Translations under genes and position numbers: made by a program
Assembly: GCF_018613535.1 (NCBI RefSeq)
Contig: NZ_JAGGQB010000007.1
Location: 1-64,000 of the forward strand
Direction: 5' to 3'
DNA from: Bacillus sp. ISL-51
GTDB taxonomy: Bacteria > Bacillota > Bacilli > Bacillales > Bacillaceae
DNA length: 64,000 nt
Notes under the pieces: generated by a model
What the model was told of the DNA's origin: nothing
What the model saw: the letters and a program-made list of their open reading frames with translations, nothing else
Databases searched by the model: none
In this document: piece by piece, positions 39,404 to 47,653 of the stretch
Layout of the letters: each line of letters begins with the position of its first letter
Position numbering within the stretch: the stretch's first letter is position 1

Positions 39404-39472
39404 GGGATGTTCCTCCTCCGGCAGGAATATATGTCAATTATAGAGTATGTAAAAGAGAAAGGAGGGTTTGTT

Positions 39473-40120
39473 ATGGAAAAAAGAGTATTGTTCACAGGCT
39501 TTGACCCATTTGGCGGAGAATCGGTGAACCCTTCCTGGGAAGCGGTCAAACAGCTTAACGGCTGCACTGAAGGCTCTGTCACCATGGTATCCGAGCAGGT
39601 GCCGACCGTTTTTGGCAAGTCACTCACAGTTCTGCGCCAAGCCATCAAAAAGCATCAGCCTGACATCGTCATTTGCGTCGGACAGGCAGGCGGCAGAATG
39701 CAGATCACGCCGGAACGGGCAGCAATTAATTTGAATGAGGCACGCATACCGGACAACGAAGGAAATCAGCCCATTGATGAACCGATTTCACCTGACGGCC
39801 CCGCAGCTTATTGGACCGGACTTCCGATTAAACGGATCGTTGAGGAAATAAAGAAAGAAGGCATTCCCGCAGCAGTTTCCTACACGGCGGGAACTTTTGT
39901 ATGCAATCACCTCTTCTACGGACTGATGGATGAGCTCAGCCGTCTGACGGCGCACATTCGGGGCGGGTTTATTCACATCCCGTACATCCCCGAGCAAACA
40001 CTGGAGAAAGCAGCACCGAGCCTCAGCCTGAACCTCATGGTGAAAGCGCTCAAAATCGCTGCGGTGACGGCCGCAGCGCATGAGGATGACATTCATACTG
40101 GCGGAGGCGAGCTTCACTAA
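39473..40120 (+). CDS. pcp: Pyrrolidone-carboxylate peptidase
   Basis: A 215-residue C15 cysteine peptidase that removes N-terminal pyroglutamate from peptides in the cytoplasm. The catalytic Glu lies in the PERAAINLNEARIPDN region, the Cys in YTAGTFVCNHLFYG and the His in GGFIHIPYIPEQ. The start at 39473 follows AAAGGAGGG and equals the B. subtilis length. The stop overlaps the converging tatCD stop by about 4 bases. Confidence 0.95.
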   Translation: MEKRVLFTGFDPFGGESVNPSWEAVKQLNGCTEGSVTMVSEQVPTVFGKSLTVLRQAIKKHQPDIVICVGQAGGRMQITPERAAINLNEARIPDNEGNQPIDEPISPDGPAAYWTGLPIKRIVEEIKKEGIPAAVSYTAGTFVCNHLFYGLMDELSRLTAHIRGGFIHIPYIPEQTLEKAAPSLSLNLMVKALKIAAVTAAAHEDDIHTGGGELH

Positions 40121-40842
40121 GCCGCTGACGGCGCCTCCGCCCATTTCTTTCTATATACGATCCGTGAAAGCGTTACACTGATTTCATACAGCACCAACAA
40201 CGGAATCATGACGAGAAAGTCAGACATAAAATCAGGCGGCGTGATCAGCACCGACACGACAATCAGCAGAAAATACGAAAGCTTCCTCGCCTTTGCCAGA
40301 CGGACGGGATTCACGATGCCGAGCCGCGTCAAAAACATGACAGCCAAGGGCATTTCAAATAAAAGTCCAAACGGCAATGTAAGGTTAAGCATAAAGGTAA
40401 AATACTTGTCCGCCGTAAACACCATGTCAAAATGGCCGGCCGATAATTGTGTCAAAAAGCCGAGCACGATCGGAAATAACACAAAATATCCGAAGGAGAT
40501 TCCGATGATAAACAAAACGGATAAGCCCGGAATGTACAATAAAGCGGCACGGCGTTCAAATGCGGTCAAGGCCGGCGCCGTAAATCGCCAGAGCTGAAAA
40601 GCCGCAACCGGAATCGTCGCCGTAATGGCGCATATTCCGGCAATCATCATGTACACCCATAGGATTTCACTAGGGCCTAATACAGCCAGTTTTCCGTTCA
40701 AATCCTTAATCAGCCAGTCATAAATATCCTGCACAAACCAAAACGCGCCGATTAAAAACACGAGAAAGGCGAGCAGCGTTTTTATGAGGCGCTGCCGGAT
40801 TTCCTCTAAATGCCCGATCAAGTGGGTTTCTTTTTTATCCAA
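40117..40842 (-). CDS. tatCD: TatCd, Tat translocase receptor subunit
   Basis: A 241-residue six-helix membrane protein that recognises twin-arginine signal peptides. The cytoplasmic N-terminus (HLIGHLEEIRQRL) and the first periplasmic loop are conserved, as is the FGLLFEMPLAVMFL segment with Glu in TM4. Start is TTG at 40842, 9 bases after AAGGAGG; the ATG at 40851 abuts that site. Last gene of phoD-tatAD-tatCD; dedicated to PhoD export in B. subtilis. Confidence 0.93.
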   Translation of the reverse strand: MDKKETHLIGHLEEIRQRLIKTLLAFLVFLIGAFWFVQDIYDWLIKDLNGKLAVLGPSEILWVYMMIAGICAITATIPVAAFQLWRFTAPALTAFERRAALLYIPGLSVLFIIGISFGYFVLFPIVLGFLTQLSAGHFDMVFTADKYFTFMLNLTLPFGLLFEMPLAVMFLTRLGIVNPVRLAKARKLSYFLLIVVSVLITPPDFMSDFLVMIPLLVLYEISVTLSRIVYRKKWAEAPSAA

Positions 40843-40905
40843 TCCGTACATCCTCCTTGTATATGAAGAAAGGGGCAGAAGCGGATCCGTCTGCCCCATC
40901 AGGAT

Positions 40906-41103
40906 TCACCCTGCCGTTTTGTCTTTTTCAGCCGCCTGCTTGTCCGGCTCTTCATTTGAAACCAGTGTCTTTGCGGCGCTTTTGAATTCAAGCAGTGTGC
41001 GGCCGGCGGCACGGCCGATTTCCGGAAGCTTCGACGGCCCGAAAATGATTAGGGCGATGACAAAAATTAAGATTAACCCGGGAATTCCTATGTTTGAAAA
41101 CAT
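40906..41103 (-). CDS. tatAD: TatAd, Tat pore subunit
   Basis: A 65-residue single-span protein: N-terminal helix [17 protein letters not shown], hinge [14 protein letters not shown] with the essential FG, then an amphipathic helix and a charged tail. It works as a bifunctional TatA/B pore-forming subunit with TatCd. AAGGAGGG precedes the ATG. The gene lies 12 bases downstream of phoD. Confidence 0.94.
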   Translation of the reverse strand: MFSNIGIPGLILIFVIALIIFGPSKLPEIGRAAGRTLLEFKSAAKTLVSNEEPDKQAAEKDKTAG

Positions 41104-41115
41104 GAGTGTCCCTCC

Positions 41116-42867
41116 TTATTGTGAGATTTTGGCCCGTTTCTTCCTCATTTGCTTTTCATGGGCATTGTTATGGGCAAAGAAGCGATCCTCCTCTACCTCA
41201 TCCGATTGCTTCAAGCCGCCTGCAACCGCTGCTGCCGAAACCTTCCGAATCCCGGTCTGGTCTTTTTGATAAATGAACGATGCCCGCGTCGACACCTCGG
41301 CCCCCGGCTCAGTCACGTACGGCACCACTCTGTAGTCCGCCTTCCATTGTGCAGGCGTCACCGTACAGCGGACATAACCGCGATAGTCATTGAAAAATTT
41401 AATATGAGGATTTTGTTTTAAAATTTGATCCGTATCGGCTCTTTTATCCGCACCGTTTCCCCCCGATGTGATGGAAGTGCCGACGAATTCCGCTCCGAAA
41501 ATCTTCGAATTGGTCTGATTAAAATCCGTGTGCAGATTTGACGCCCAGCTCGCATGGACATCACCCGTCAGCACGATGACATTGTTTAGGTTTTTACTTT
41601 TTATAAAATTGATGACCCGCTCCCTTTGAGCTGGATAGCCGTCCCAAGAATCCATGCTGAAAATCGGGCTCGCGGTCGTCCCGAAATTCCATTGCGCGAA
41701 AAAGATTTGCTGCGCCAGCACATTCCACTTCGCCTTGGAGGCCGCCAAATTTCCGAAGAGCCATTGCTCCTGCTCTGTCCCCATCAATGTGCGTTTCGGA
41801 TCTCTCCATTCATCAGAAGGCGGCTTATTTCCGTCGCCATTCGCCTGATCGTCTCTGTATTGTCTTGTATCAAGCACATTGAACGAGGCTAAATCGCCGT
41901 ATGAAAATTGGCGGTACAGCCTCATATCAGGGCCATTCGGCAGTGACATGCGCCTGAGCGGCATATGCTCATAATAAGCCTGATAGGCAGCCGCGCGCCT
42001 GAGCACAAACGCTTCAACCGATTGGCCTTTCTCGGGGATGACATTGGCGTAATTGTTCTCCACCTCGTGGTCGTCCCACGTAACGACCCACGGAAACGCG
42101 GCATGTGCCGATTTTAAATTGGCGTCTGAACGGTATTGGGCGTGGCGGTTGCGATAATCATCAAGCGTATACACCTCAGCGCTGCTGTGTGTCCTGACAT
42201 TTCCCGTTTTTGACACATATTCATTAGGACCGTATTCATAAATGTAATCGCCAAGATGGAATACGAGATCAAGCTTTTCCTTCGCCATGTGCTTATACGC
42301 CGTATAATAGCCGTGTTCATACTGCTGGCATGAGGCAAACGCAAACGTCATGCTCGATACTTTATCACCGGGCGCCGGCAATGTTTTTGTCCGGCCGACA
42401 GGACTGAGCTCGTGTCCGCTTTTAAAGCGGTAATAGTACACTTTATTAGGCTTCAGCCCATCCGCCTCGACATGGACGGAATGTCCGAGGTTTGGCTTGG
42501 CCATTTCTGTCCCGCGATTGACGATGTGCCGGAAGTGTTCGTCGCTTGCAATCTCCCATTTTACAGGCATGGCCTGTTTCGGCATGCCGCCTCCGTTTAG
42601 CGGGTCAGGAGCGAGCCGCGTCCAGAGCACAACGCTGTCAGACAGCGGATCGCCGGACGCCACGCCGAGTGTAAACGGATAACTTGAAAACTTTGGAGCG
42701 GCATTTACTTCAAATGCGCTGAACGATTGTGCGATCGCTAATCCGAGAGAGAGACCGGCGATTTTCCCGGCTCCTTGAATAAATTTACGGCGGTCAAACG
42801 TATTGTTCTGAAAGCTTTTCTCCTCTAACTCCTTGATCCATTCATCTAAACGGCCGTCATGTGTCAT
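41116..42867 (-). CDS. phoD: PhoD, secreted alkaline phosphodiesterase
   Basis: A 583-residue Tat-exported phosphodiesterase/alkaline phosphatase D that degrades wall teichoic acid to recover phosphate. The signal peptide has the twin-arginine motif DRRKFIQG (residues 25-32), a hydrophobic stretch and a cleavage region near EVNAAP. Metallophosphatase motifs are HLGDYIYEYGPNE, TWDDHEVENNY and LTGDVHASW. It is encoded with its own tatAD-tatCD pair behind a Pho box. Confidence 0.96.
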   Translation of the reverse strand: MTHDGRLDEWIKELEEKSFQNNTFDRRKFIQGAGKIAGLSLGLAIAQSFSAFEVNAAPKFSSYPFTLGVASGDPLSDSVVLWTRLAPDPLNGGGMPKQAMPVKWEIASDEHFRHIVNRGTEMAKPNLGHSVHVEADGLKPNKVYYYRFKSGHELSPVGRTKTLPAPGDKVSSMTFAFASCQQYEHGYYTAYKHMAKEKLDLVFHLGDYIYEYGPNEYVSKTGNVRTHSSAEVYTLDDYRNRHAQYRSDANLKSAHAAFPWVVTWDDHEVENNYANVIPEKGQSVEAFVLRRAAAYQAYYEHMPLRRMSLPNGPDMRLYRQFSYGDLASFNVLDTRQYRDDQANGDGNKPPSDEWRDPKRTLMGTEQEQWLFGNLAASKAKWNVLAQQIFFAQWNFGTTASPIFSMDSWDGYPAQRERVINFIKSKNLNNVIVLTGDVHASWASNLHTDFNQTNSKIFGAEFVGTSITSGGNGADKRADTDQILKQNPHIKFFNDYRGYVRCTVTPAQWKADYRVVPYVTEPGAEVSTRASFIYQKDQTGIRKVSAAAVAGGLKQSDEVEEDRFFAHNNAHEKQMRKKRAKISQ

Positions 42868-42900
42868 GTCAGTTCCCCTTTCTTCTCATTGATCGCCCTC

Positions 42901-42952
42901 ATTATAGAAAAGAAATGTTAAACCGCTATGAAGAACTGTGAAGGGTTTGTAA
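42901..42952 (-). promoter_or_regulatory. PhoP-activated promoter of phoD-tatAD-tatCD
   Basis: On the minus strand four TT-A-CA-type repeats (TTACAA, TTCACA, TTCATA, TTAACA) start 10-11 bases apart between 42952 and 42916, followed by TATAAT at 42906-42901. This is the classic Pho-box-plus--10 layout for induction under phosphate starvation. Confidence 0.83.
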
Positions 42953-43090
42953 GCATGAAATCAAACGAAGGGAGACATTTTTCACATTGTTTCGACAAAC
43001 GATGGCGGCGGCGTAAAAAAACCCGTCTGTTTCTTTACGGCGCTGCATCCGTCAAGCGCACTTTGTTCCTATTTTTCTTCACATGATTTT

Positions 43091-43122
43091 AAAAAAACAC
43101 CGTTCAATAGATGAACGGTGTG
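43091..43122 (-). terminator. Terminator of cwlJ
   Basis: On the minus strand ACACCGTTCA-TCTAT-TGAACGGTGT is followed by TTTTTT. Confidence 0.9.
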
Positions 43123-43129
43123 TCCGGCC

Positions 43130-43558
43130 TCAAAATGTGTTGTACACGTTTTCGCACGTTTCGCCTGTCGGCTGATAGAAACAATGGGACTTGTATCTGG
43201 CCACAAACGGCTGATTATACCAAGTCGGCGGGCAGTTTCCCGGCGGTTTAAAATACCACAGGCTGAATTTTGCCGGCCAAAACCGTTCTCCGTTAATATT
43301 CCGCCGTGCGAGCCTCCGTTCGGATTCACGCGGCCTTTGGTAAAAGTATCCGTGAGTCACCGCTTCAAACGCGTGCGGCTGATACACCATCTGTCTGATG
43401 GTGCGGAGGCCTTTAAAATCAGAGCAATTCGCCCTCAGCCGATTGACTCCCACATTGCCGACCAGAAGCATTCCCTGCTGTCCTTCGCCTTCTGCTTCCG
43501 CCCTGAGCAGCCTTGCCATCAAATCCACATCGGCGCTCGACGCTTTTACGACTGCCAT
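43130..43558 (-). CDS. cwlJ: CwlJ, spore cortex-lytic hydrolase
   Basis: A 142-residue SleB-family (hydrolase_2) enzyme of the spore coat that degrades cortex peptidoglycan in germination, triggered by Ca-dipicolinate. The catalytic Glu is in MARLLRAEAEGEG near the N-terminus; the conserved GNVGVNRL and YNQPFVARYKSHCFYQP blocks follow. The ATG at 43558 gives the length of B. subtilis CwlJ. It needs GerQ for coat localisation, encoded elsewhere. Divergent from ycbP. Confidence 0.95.
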   Translation of the reverse strand: MAVVKASSADVDLMARLLRAEAEGEGQQGMLLVGNVGVNRLRANCSDFKGLRTIRQMVYQPHAFEAVTHGYFYQRPRESERRLARRNINGERFWPAKFSLWYFKPPGNCPPTWYNQPFVARYKSHCFYQPTGETCENVYNTF

Positions 43559-43720
43559 CATGACACCTCCCGTCTTTTCTCCCTTCATCATATTCAGCGG
43601 CGGCCCAGTGATGACAGCCGGCAGGCAGAAAACTTATTTAAACGTTTGTTTTAATAAAAAGGTTTATATTTCTCAATATGAGGAAACATACTAACATGAT
43701 TTCCAAAAGGAGGAATACGT

Positions 43721-44104
43721 ATGGCGCATATTAAAGCACTTGCCATTAAAGGCATTATGACCATCATTATTCTGTATCTGGTACTCGGCTTAGGCTTTAA
43801 CTTTACATTCGGCGACGCGCTGCTGATGACCATTGTGTTAGGGGCCGTTTCTTACTTGACGGGGGATCTTTACGTATTGCCGAGATGGAACAACATTACG
43901 GCGTCGTTAGCTGATTTCGGACTCGCGTTTCTCGTCGTGTGGCTGGTGGGAATGCCTCTGTCAATGGGCATCTCCGGAGGAAAGCTTGCATTTGCGGCTC
44001 TTATTTCTGCCATTATTATTGCTGTTGCGGAATATTTTTTCCATTTCTATATCATGAGAAAAGACTTGGGCAGCTCCCGTTTTTTAGAGCCCCGGTCTGA
44101 ATAG
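43721..44104 (+). CDS. ycbP: YcbP, DUF2512 membrane protein
   Basis: A 127-residue protein of the DUF2512 family with four hydrophobic helices (for example [22 protein letters not shown]). Homologues are widespread in spore-forming bacilli; function is unknown. AGGAGGAA precedes the ATG. It lies next to cwlJ and could be expressed with sporulation genes, not shown here. Confidence 0.85.
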   Translation: MAHIKALAIKGIMTIIILYLVLGLGFNFTFGDALLMTIVLGAVSYLTGDLYVLPRWNNITASLADFGLAFLVVWLVGMPLSMGISGGKLAFAALISAIIIAVAEYFFHFYIMRKDLGSSRFLEPRSE

Positions 44105-44105
44105 C

Positions 44106-44133
44106 GCAAAAAGGCCGGATGACGGCCTTTTTT
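44106..44133. terminator. Terminator of ycbP
   Basis: AAAAAGGCCG-GATGA-CGGCCTTTTTT has a strong GC stem with A- and T-runs, so it can act in both directions. Confidence 0.88.
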
Positions 44134-44215
44134 ATACGGCATCCTGCCGGTCAGCTTTACGAACCGCCCAAAAAGCGGAGGCAATGCCGATTATCGCAAG
44201 TTTTTTCTGCATCAT
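44132..44215 (-). pseudogene. Possible N-terminal remnant of ycbK (EamA transporter)
   Basis: A 27-codon ORF with two ATGs begins QKKLAIIGIASAFWA, resembling the first helix of EamA/DMT permeases, then turns hydrophilic and stops at the ycbP terminator. In B. subtilis ycbK follows rtpA in the same operon. This is probably the stump left by a deletion. Identification rests on position and about 15 residues. Confidence 0.4.
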
Positions 44216-44225
44216 CTCACCAGCC

Positions 44226-44279
44226 TAAAAAACACACGTTTTTGTTACATTACTCGTAATCAAAAACATGTGTTTTTAT
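44226..44279 (-). terminator. Terminator-like hairpin downstream of rtpA
   Basis: On the minus strand AAAACACATGTTTTTG pairs imperfectly with CAAAAACGTGTGTTTT and is followed by TTAGG. It probably ends the rtpA transcript in the absence of a downstream ycbK. Confidence 0.6.
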
Positions 44280-44292
44280 CTCATATATTTTT

Positions 44293-44454
44293 TCAGTTCA
44301 AATGCTTTCTTATAAAATGAAGCAGTGTGTTGCCTTGCGCCGTCAAGATAACGCCCTTTGCGCTGCATTTCGGGCAGGGTGTTCCTTCCTCTTCCGCACC
44401 CGTCCCTTCACAATGCGGACATGTTACTTCGAGATCGTCTGTAGCGATCACCAT
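44293..44454 (-). CDS. rtpA: RtpA, anti-TRAP protein
   Basis: A 53-residue protein, exactly the length of B. subtilis anti-TRAP (AT). It binds tryptophan-activated TRAP and blocks its RNA binding, relieving attenuation of trp genes when charged tRNA-Trp is scarce. The DnaJ-like zinc ribbon has two CxxC pairs: CPHC (residues 12-15) and CPKC (26-29), with GTG and GKG-type glycines between. AAGGAGG lies 7 bases before the ATG. It was missed by length filters. A Trp T-box and a leader ORF lie upstream. Confidence 0.93.
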   Translation of the reverse strand: MVIATDDLEVTCPHCEGTGAEEEGTPCPKCSAKGVILTAQGNTLLHFIRKHLN

Positions 44455-44503
44455 GAGAATCCCTCCTTTTTTGTTTATTTGTCCTGCTCCAATCAGATTC
44501 CAT
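44408..44503 (-). CDS. Leader ORF upstream of and overlapping rtpA
   Basis: ATG 44503 is preceded at 7 bases by a near-perfect anti-Shine-Dalgarno complement (AAAGGAGGTGAT, 44519-44508). The ORF (MESDWSRTNKQKRR ...) has one Trp codon (position 5) and ends 46 bases inside rtpA, in another frame. B. subtilis has in this place a 10-residue leader peptide with three Trp codons that ends before rtpA. Here the equivalent appears altered, though the ribosome site argues that it is translated. Confidence 0.55.
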   Translation of the reverse strand: MESDWSRTNKQKRRDSHGDRYRRSRSNMSAL

Positions 44504-44526
44504 GGCCATCACCTCCTTTACGCCAT

Positions 44527-44809
44527 ACAAAAAAACCCCGTCCATCAAAGGACGAGGTTCTCGCGGTGCCACCTTTATTAACGGCTGAAAAGCCATTCTC
44601 TCAAAAAGTACAGAAACATCCGTTTCGATACTCCTTTCTTGATAACGGGGAAAGAATCCCGGCACCGCCTACTGTCTTTCAGCGCAGCAATTCAGAAGCC
44701 CATTCCGTACCGGCCGGGGATCGGTTTACAGCAGCCACCGACTCTCTGAACCCCGTACGCGATACGTACTTACTCTTCCTCAGCATTGTTCATCCGTTCT
44801 TTTATTTTA
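44527..44809 (-). promoter_or_regulatory. T-box riboswitch, tRNA-Trp specific
   Basis: The minus-strand leader has AGAGAGTCGGTGGCTG-like stem-I blocks, a specifier loop with GAA-TGG (Trp codon at 44702-44700), the 14-nt T-box AGGTGGCACCGCG near 44574, and the terminator CCTCGTCC-TTTGAT-GGACGGGG followed by TTTTTTT. Uncharged tRNA-Trp would stabilise the antiterminator and permit rtpA expression. Confidence 0.9.
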
Positions 44810-44815
44810 AAATGT

Positions 44816-44844
44816 ATCATACGCTGCCATCCGGCGGAAGTCAA
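44816..44844 (-). promoter_or_regulatory. SigA promoter of the rtpA operon
   Basis: On the minus strand TTGACT (44844-44839), a 17-base spacer and TATGAT (44821-44816). The -35 overlaps the stop codon of the ycbJ remnant. Predicted start near 44809 gives the T-box leader. Confidence 0.78.
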
Positions 44845-45006
44845 TAGCTTTTCGGGTCGGACAGACCGAGCATTTCCCGCGCCATTTTCATATGTTCTTC
44901 TTGCCCCGTCTGAAGCGCAAACGCGGCTGTTTCCACAGGATAAGCCGCCTGCAGCTCTGTCACATGCTCCTGCAAGCGGAGGAGAAAGAGATGTGTGAAG
45001 ACGCCA
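44841..45006 (-). pseudogene. C-terminal remnant of ycbJ (APH-family kinase)
   Basis: About 54 open codons end in EEHMKMAREMLGLSDPKSY and a stop, without a start codon or ribosome site. The position (immediately before the rtpA T-box) is that of B. subtilis ycbJ, an aminoglycoside phosphotransferase-family protein. A hairpin lies directly at the 5' edge of the fragment. It is a deletion scar left after loss of the ycbC-J (glucarate use) region; family assignment is by position. Confidence 0.5.
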
Positions 45007-45040
45007 AAAAGAGGGGCGGCGTAATTGCCGCCCCCCTTTT
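45007..45040. terminator. Hairpin at the ycbJ-remnant edge
   Basis: AGGGGCGGC-GTAATT-GCCGCCCCCCTTTT has a strong stem with a T-run on the plus strand and AAAAAG on the left. It can act as a bidirectional terminator. Confidence 0.7.
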
Positions 45041-45228
45041 CATTACACTGTCAGGGTTCTGTATTAGGCAGATCAATCCCGGTTTCCTCCGCGCTCAAGG
45101 CAGAGACATTGACACTATTTCATTAGTGCGAAAACCGGATTTGATTTTCCATCAGGACCCCTCCGTTCTTTATTAGGTTAACATTATTTCACACATGAAC
45201 CCTATATAAGTAAACCGTATTTATCAGC
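45041..45228. other. Intergenic stretch downstream of glnL
   Basis: About 190 bases without a supportable gene. A GGAGGGG-preceded ATG on the minus strand near 45150 opens only nine codons. It looks like deletion debris. Confidence 0.5.
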
Positions 45229-46176
45229 CTATCGGCTGCCGCCGTTTACATATTTCGTCCCCTCATGTAAATCCTTTGCTTCTAAAAAGAAAACGTGAAT
45301 AAACTTTTTCATATTGACCTTAACCGGTGAAAGCGGCACGGTTTCCTTAGACTGCATTTCCTTCATTCTCTTGCTGACGGCCGGGAAATCAAAGAATTTT
45401 GAGGCGTAGTGTTCAAATTTAGGATTTGAAAAATCAGTTGTGCCTAATGAAGCGAAATGGTTTAACGAATGAATGATAGCTCTTCTGATCCGCTGTTCCG
45501 AGGCTTTGATTTCTCTGTTGACCTCTGCTTGTGACGCCGCAGGTCCAAGCTTCCGTATTGCGACGTTTGTAAACATCTGTTTTAAAGACGGCATGTTTTT
45601 TTCCGCCTGTTCATCCTCAAATAAATAGTGAAGGACGGCCATGAGGTCATGCGCGCCGCTTTCTCCCACGATGCCCAATTCCGCTAAAAGAAATTTTCCG
45701 GTTTCTTTGATTGATTTCTCGTGCGCATCCCGCGCCCGGTTTTGTTTCGGCTCATTCCGCTGAACAAGCCGGCTTAAAGAGTTTTGAATGTCGCCGATCG
45801 AGGTTTCCAGCTCGATCCGCTCTTTTACTTTTCGCAAAACGGTGACGATCTCGATTTTGTTGATAGGTTTGTGGATAAAGTATTCAATGCCGAGGGAATA
45901 CGCTTCTCCCACCATTTCCTTCGCCTCCACTTGCGAAATCATCACCGCTTTTCCATGGTAAGAATCCTGAAGACGGCGTATCGTCTCGATCCCGTCCCGT
46001 CCCGGCATCAATAGGTCAATTAATAAAATATCCACCTGTTTCAAATGCAGGTGATGCCCTTCGATTTGGCTTCCGTCCTCTGCCTCTCCGGCCACTTCCC
46101 CCAAGTCTTCATCTTCTATGATCTGTCTTAAAATGGAACGGATCGCCCGGTCATCATCAGCTATAAAAAAACGCAT
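45229..46176 (-). CDS. glnL: GlnL (YcbB), glutamine response regulator
   Basis: A 315-residue response regulator with an N-terminal receiver domain (acid pocket FIADDDRAIR; phosphoacceptor Asp in VDILLIDLLMPGRDG; Lys in IHKPINKIEI) and an unusual YcbB-type C-terminal DNA-binding domain (GVIGESGAHDLMAVLHYLFE ... NFASLGTTDFSNPKFEHYASKFFD). It activates the glsA-glnT operon by binding TTTTGT direct repeats. It starts one base after the glnK stop. Confidence 0.93.
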   Translation of the reverse strand: MRFFIADDDRAIRSILRQIIEDEDLGEVAGEAEDGSQIEGHHLHLKQVDILLIDLLMPGRDGIETIRRLQDSYHGKAVMISQVEAKEMVGEAYSLGIEYFIHKPINKIEIVTVLRKVKERIELETSIGDIQNSLSRLVQRNEPKQNRARDAHEKSIKETGKFLLAELGIVGESGAHDLMAVLHYLFEDEQAEKNMPSLKQMFTNVAIRKLGPAASQAEVNREIKASEQRIRRAIIHSLNHFASLGTTDFSNPKFEHYASKFFDFPAVSKRMKEMQSKETVPLSPVKVNMKKFIHVFFLEAKDLHEGTKYVNGGSR

Positions 46177-46177
46177 A

Positions 46178-47470
46178 TTATGAGCTCATCCTTTCTGCAA
46201 TCAAATGCCTCATCGGCAGCTTGATCGTAAATATCACGCCTTTGGGTTTATTGTGAAAAGAGATGTCTCCGTCAAGCTCAGTTACGATTTCCTTCACATA
46301 AGAAAGCCCGATTCCCGTTGAGGGGGTGCCGAATTCGTCATACTTGGACGTAAATCCCGGGTCATAGACGATCTCTCCGATTTTCTCCGGGATGCCGGGA
46401 CCGTTGTCTTCTGCTTGGAATTCTGCCATATCTCCTTCTGCCTTACGCAGTCCGAGACGGATCTCTCCTTTATCACCCATGGCTTCGACGGCATTTGCCG
46501 CGACATTATTCATGATCGACAGTACGGTAAACACGTGGTAATCAGGATGATCTCCCTCGATCGTGCACTGAAAGGCGATATCCTTTCCTAATGATTCCGC
46601 GTATTTTTCATTGATTCGGATCACAAGTCCGATTAAAGCCGCGGCATTCATGTAATCTCGAAATCTTTCATTTGAGATCAGCTTGGACAGCCCGGCAAAA
46701 ATGCGTTGATTGTCTTTTTTCACCTCGTGAATCTCCCCGGCCAGACGCAGCATTCTCTTTCCCAGTTCTTGATTGTCCCCGCTTACTTCCCGGTAAAGCT
46801 GATAGGATTCGTTTGTCACATGCTCCGTCGTTTTCAGCGTCTTTTTCAAATGAATCGTTTCTTCATATAAATTAGATACGATCATCAGCATATGCTCATG
46901 CTGTTTCCTCGTTTGTTTTTCCCTGACTTGAGTTTCGTACAGCTTCATCACATTGAAAAAGCTCAGCACGATAAATGTGTGAGACACGGAGATGACCGCG
47001 ATATCCGTCAGCTTTTCCGGCGTAATCATCGTTTTGTCATCAGAAAACTGAACGGCCAGTTCAATGACATCCGAGGCAATTTCAATGAGGAAGCCGAGGA
47101 AGCCGATCATAAACGGCCGATCGCGAAAATTCCCGACTTTCAGCACATGAAACAAACAAGCATATGTAAAGTAAAAAAAGAAGCTTGAATATTGGCTGTA
47201 AAAAGCATCCATAAACCCGGCATGCCCTCCGCCTAAGCACTCCAAGCCGATACGAAATAACACAACGGCTGCGCCTGTCAGCAGCCCCGACAACACCGCC
47301 GGCACATGCCTTAACAGCAGCAGAAAAAAGAAAAAAGCCGGGGCGCCGAAGCTGATTCTGAACGCTTCATTTAAGGGATAAAATTTCAGTTCGCCGGCAA
47401 GCGGCACGGTGATCAGCATAAGGGCGAAAAGATAACCGTCTTTTTTCAAAAAATAATCGAACCTGATCAC
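46178..47470 (-). CDS. glnK: GlnK (YcbA), glutamine sensor histidine kinase
   Basis: A 430-residue membrane kinase: six hydrophobic segments in the first ~200 residues, a coiled-coil linker, then a dimerisation/HATPase_c unit with N box SIMNNVAANAVEAM, G1 box AEDNGPGIPEKIG and G2 box GTPSTGIGLSYVK. Start is GTG 47470 (IRFDYFLKK) behind AAGGAAG; an upstream in-frame start at 47557 is poorly placed. It senses extracellular glutamine and phosphorylates GlnL. Divergent from the target operon. Confidence 0.92.
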   Translation of the reverse strand: MIRFDYFLKKDGYLFALMLITVPLAGELKFYPLNEAFRISFGAPAFFFFLLLLRHVPAVLSGLLTGAAVVLFRIGLECLGGGHAGFMDAFYSQYSSFFFYFTYACLFHVLKVGNFRDRPFMIGFLGFLIEIASDVIELAVQFSDDKTMITPEKLTDIAVISVSHTFIVLSFFNVMKLYETQVREKQTRKQHEHMLMIVSNLYEETIHLKKTLKTTEHVTNESYQLYREVSGDNQELGKRMLRLAGEIHEVKKDNQRIFAGLSKLISNERFRDYMNAAALIGLVIRINEKYAESLGKDIAFQCTIEGDHPDYHVFTVLSIMNNVAANAVEAMGDKGEIRLGLRKAEGDMAEFQAEDNGPGIPEKIGEIVYDPGFTSKYDEFGTPSTGIGLSYVKEIVTELDGDISFHNKPKGVIFTIKLPMRHLIAERMSS

Positions 47471-47590
47471 AATCACTTCCTTCTCTTTTCTATTTTGAAT
47501 AAGACCGGGGCAGCCCGCAAATTTCTTTAGACCCGGTATGGCCATTCGCTCTGCCATTTTTATAAATCTATCGGCTTATTTTAAGATAGA

Positions 47591-47606
47591 TTTTGTCGTA
47601 TTTTGT
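47591..47606 (+). promoter_or_regulatory. GlnL-binding direct repeat
   Basis: TTTTGT-CGTA-TTTTGT exactly matches the published GlnL site TTTTGTN4TTTTGT. It overlaps the -35 of the candidate promoter TTGTAT (47603-47608)-N17-TATACA (47626-47631), so GlnL would act as an activator. Confidence 0.9.
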
Positions 47607-47653
47607 ATGATTCTGTAGATGTCATTATACATTAAATCTACGCACGCTATATA

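Noticed and set aside
43118..43694. Plus-strand open frames of 178 and 98 codons across cwlJ
   Set aside because: Shadows of cwlJ, which is full length and conserved on the other strand.
45130..45160. Short minus-strand ORF MENQIRFSH behind GGAGGGG
   Set aside because: Only nine codons, no similarity, in a region of deletion debris.
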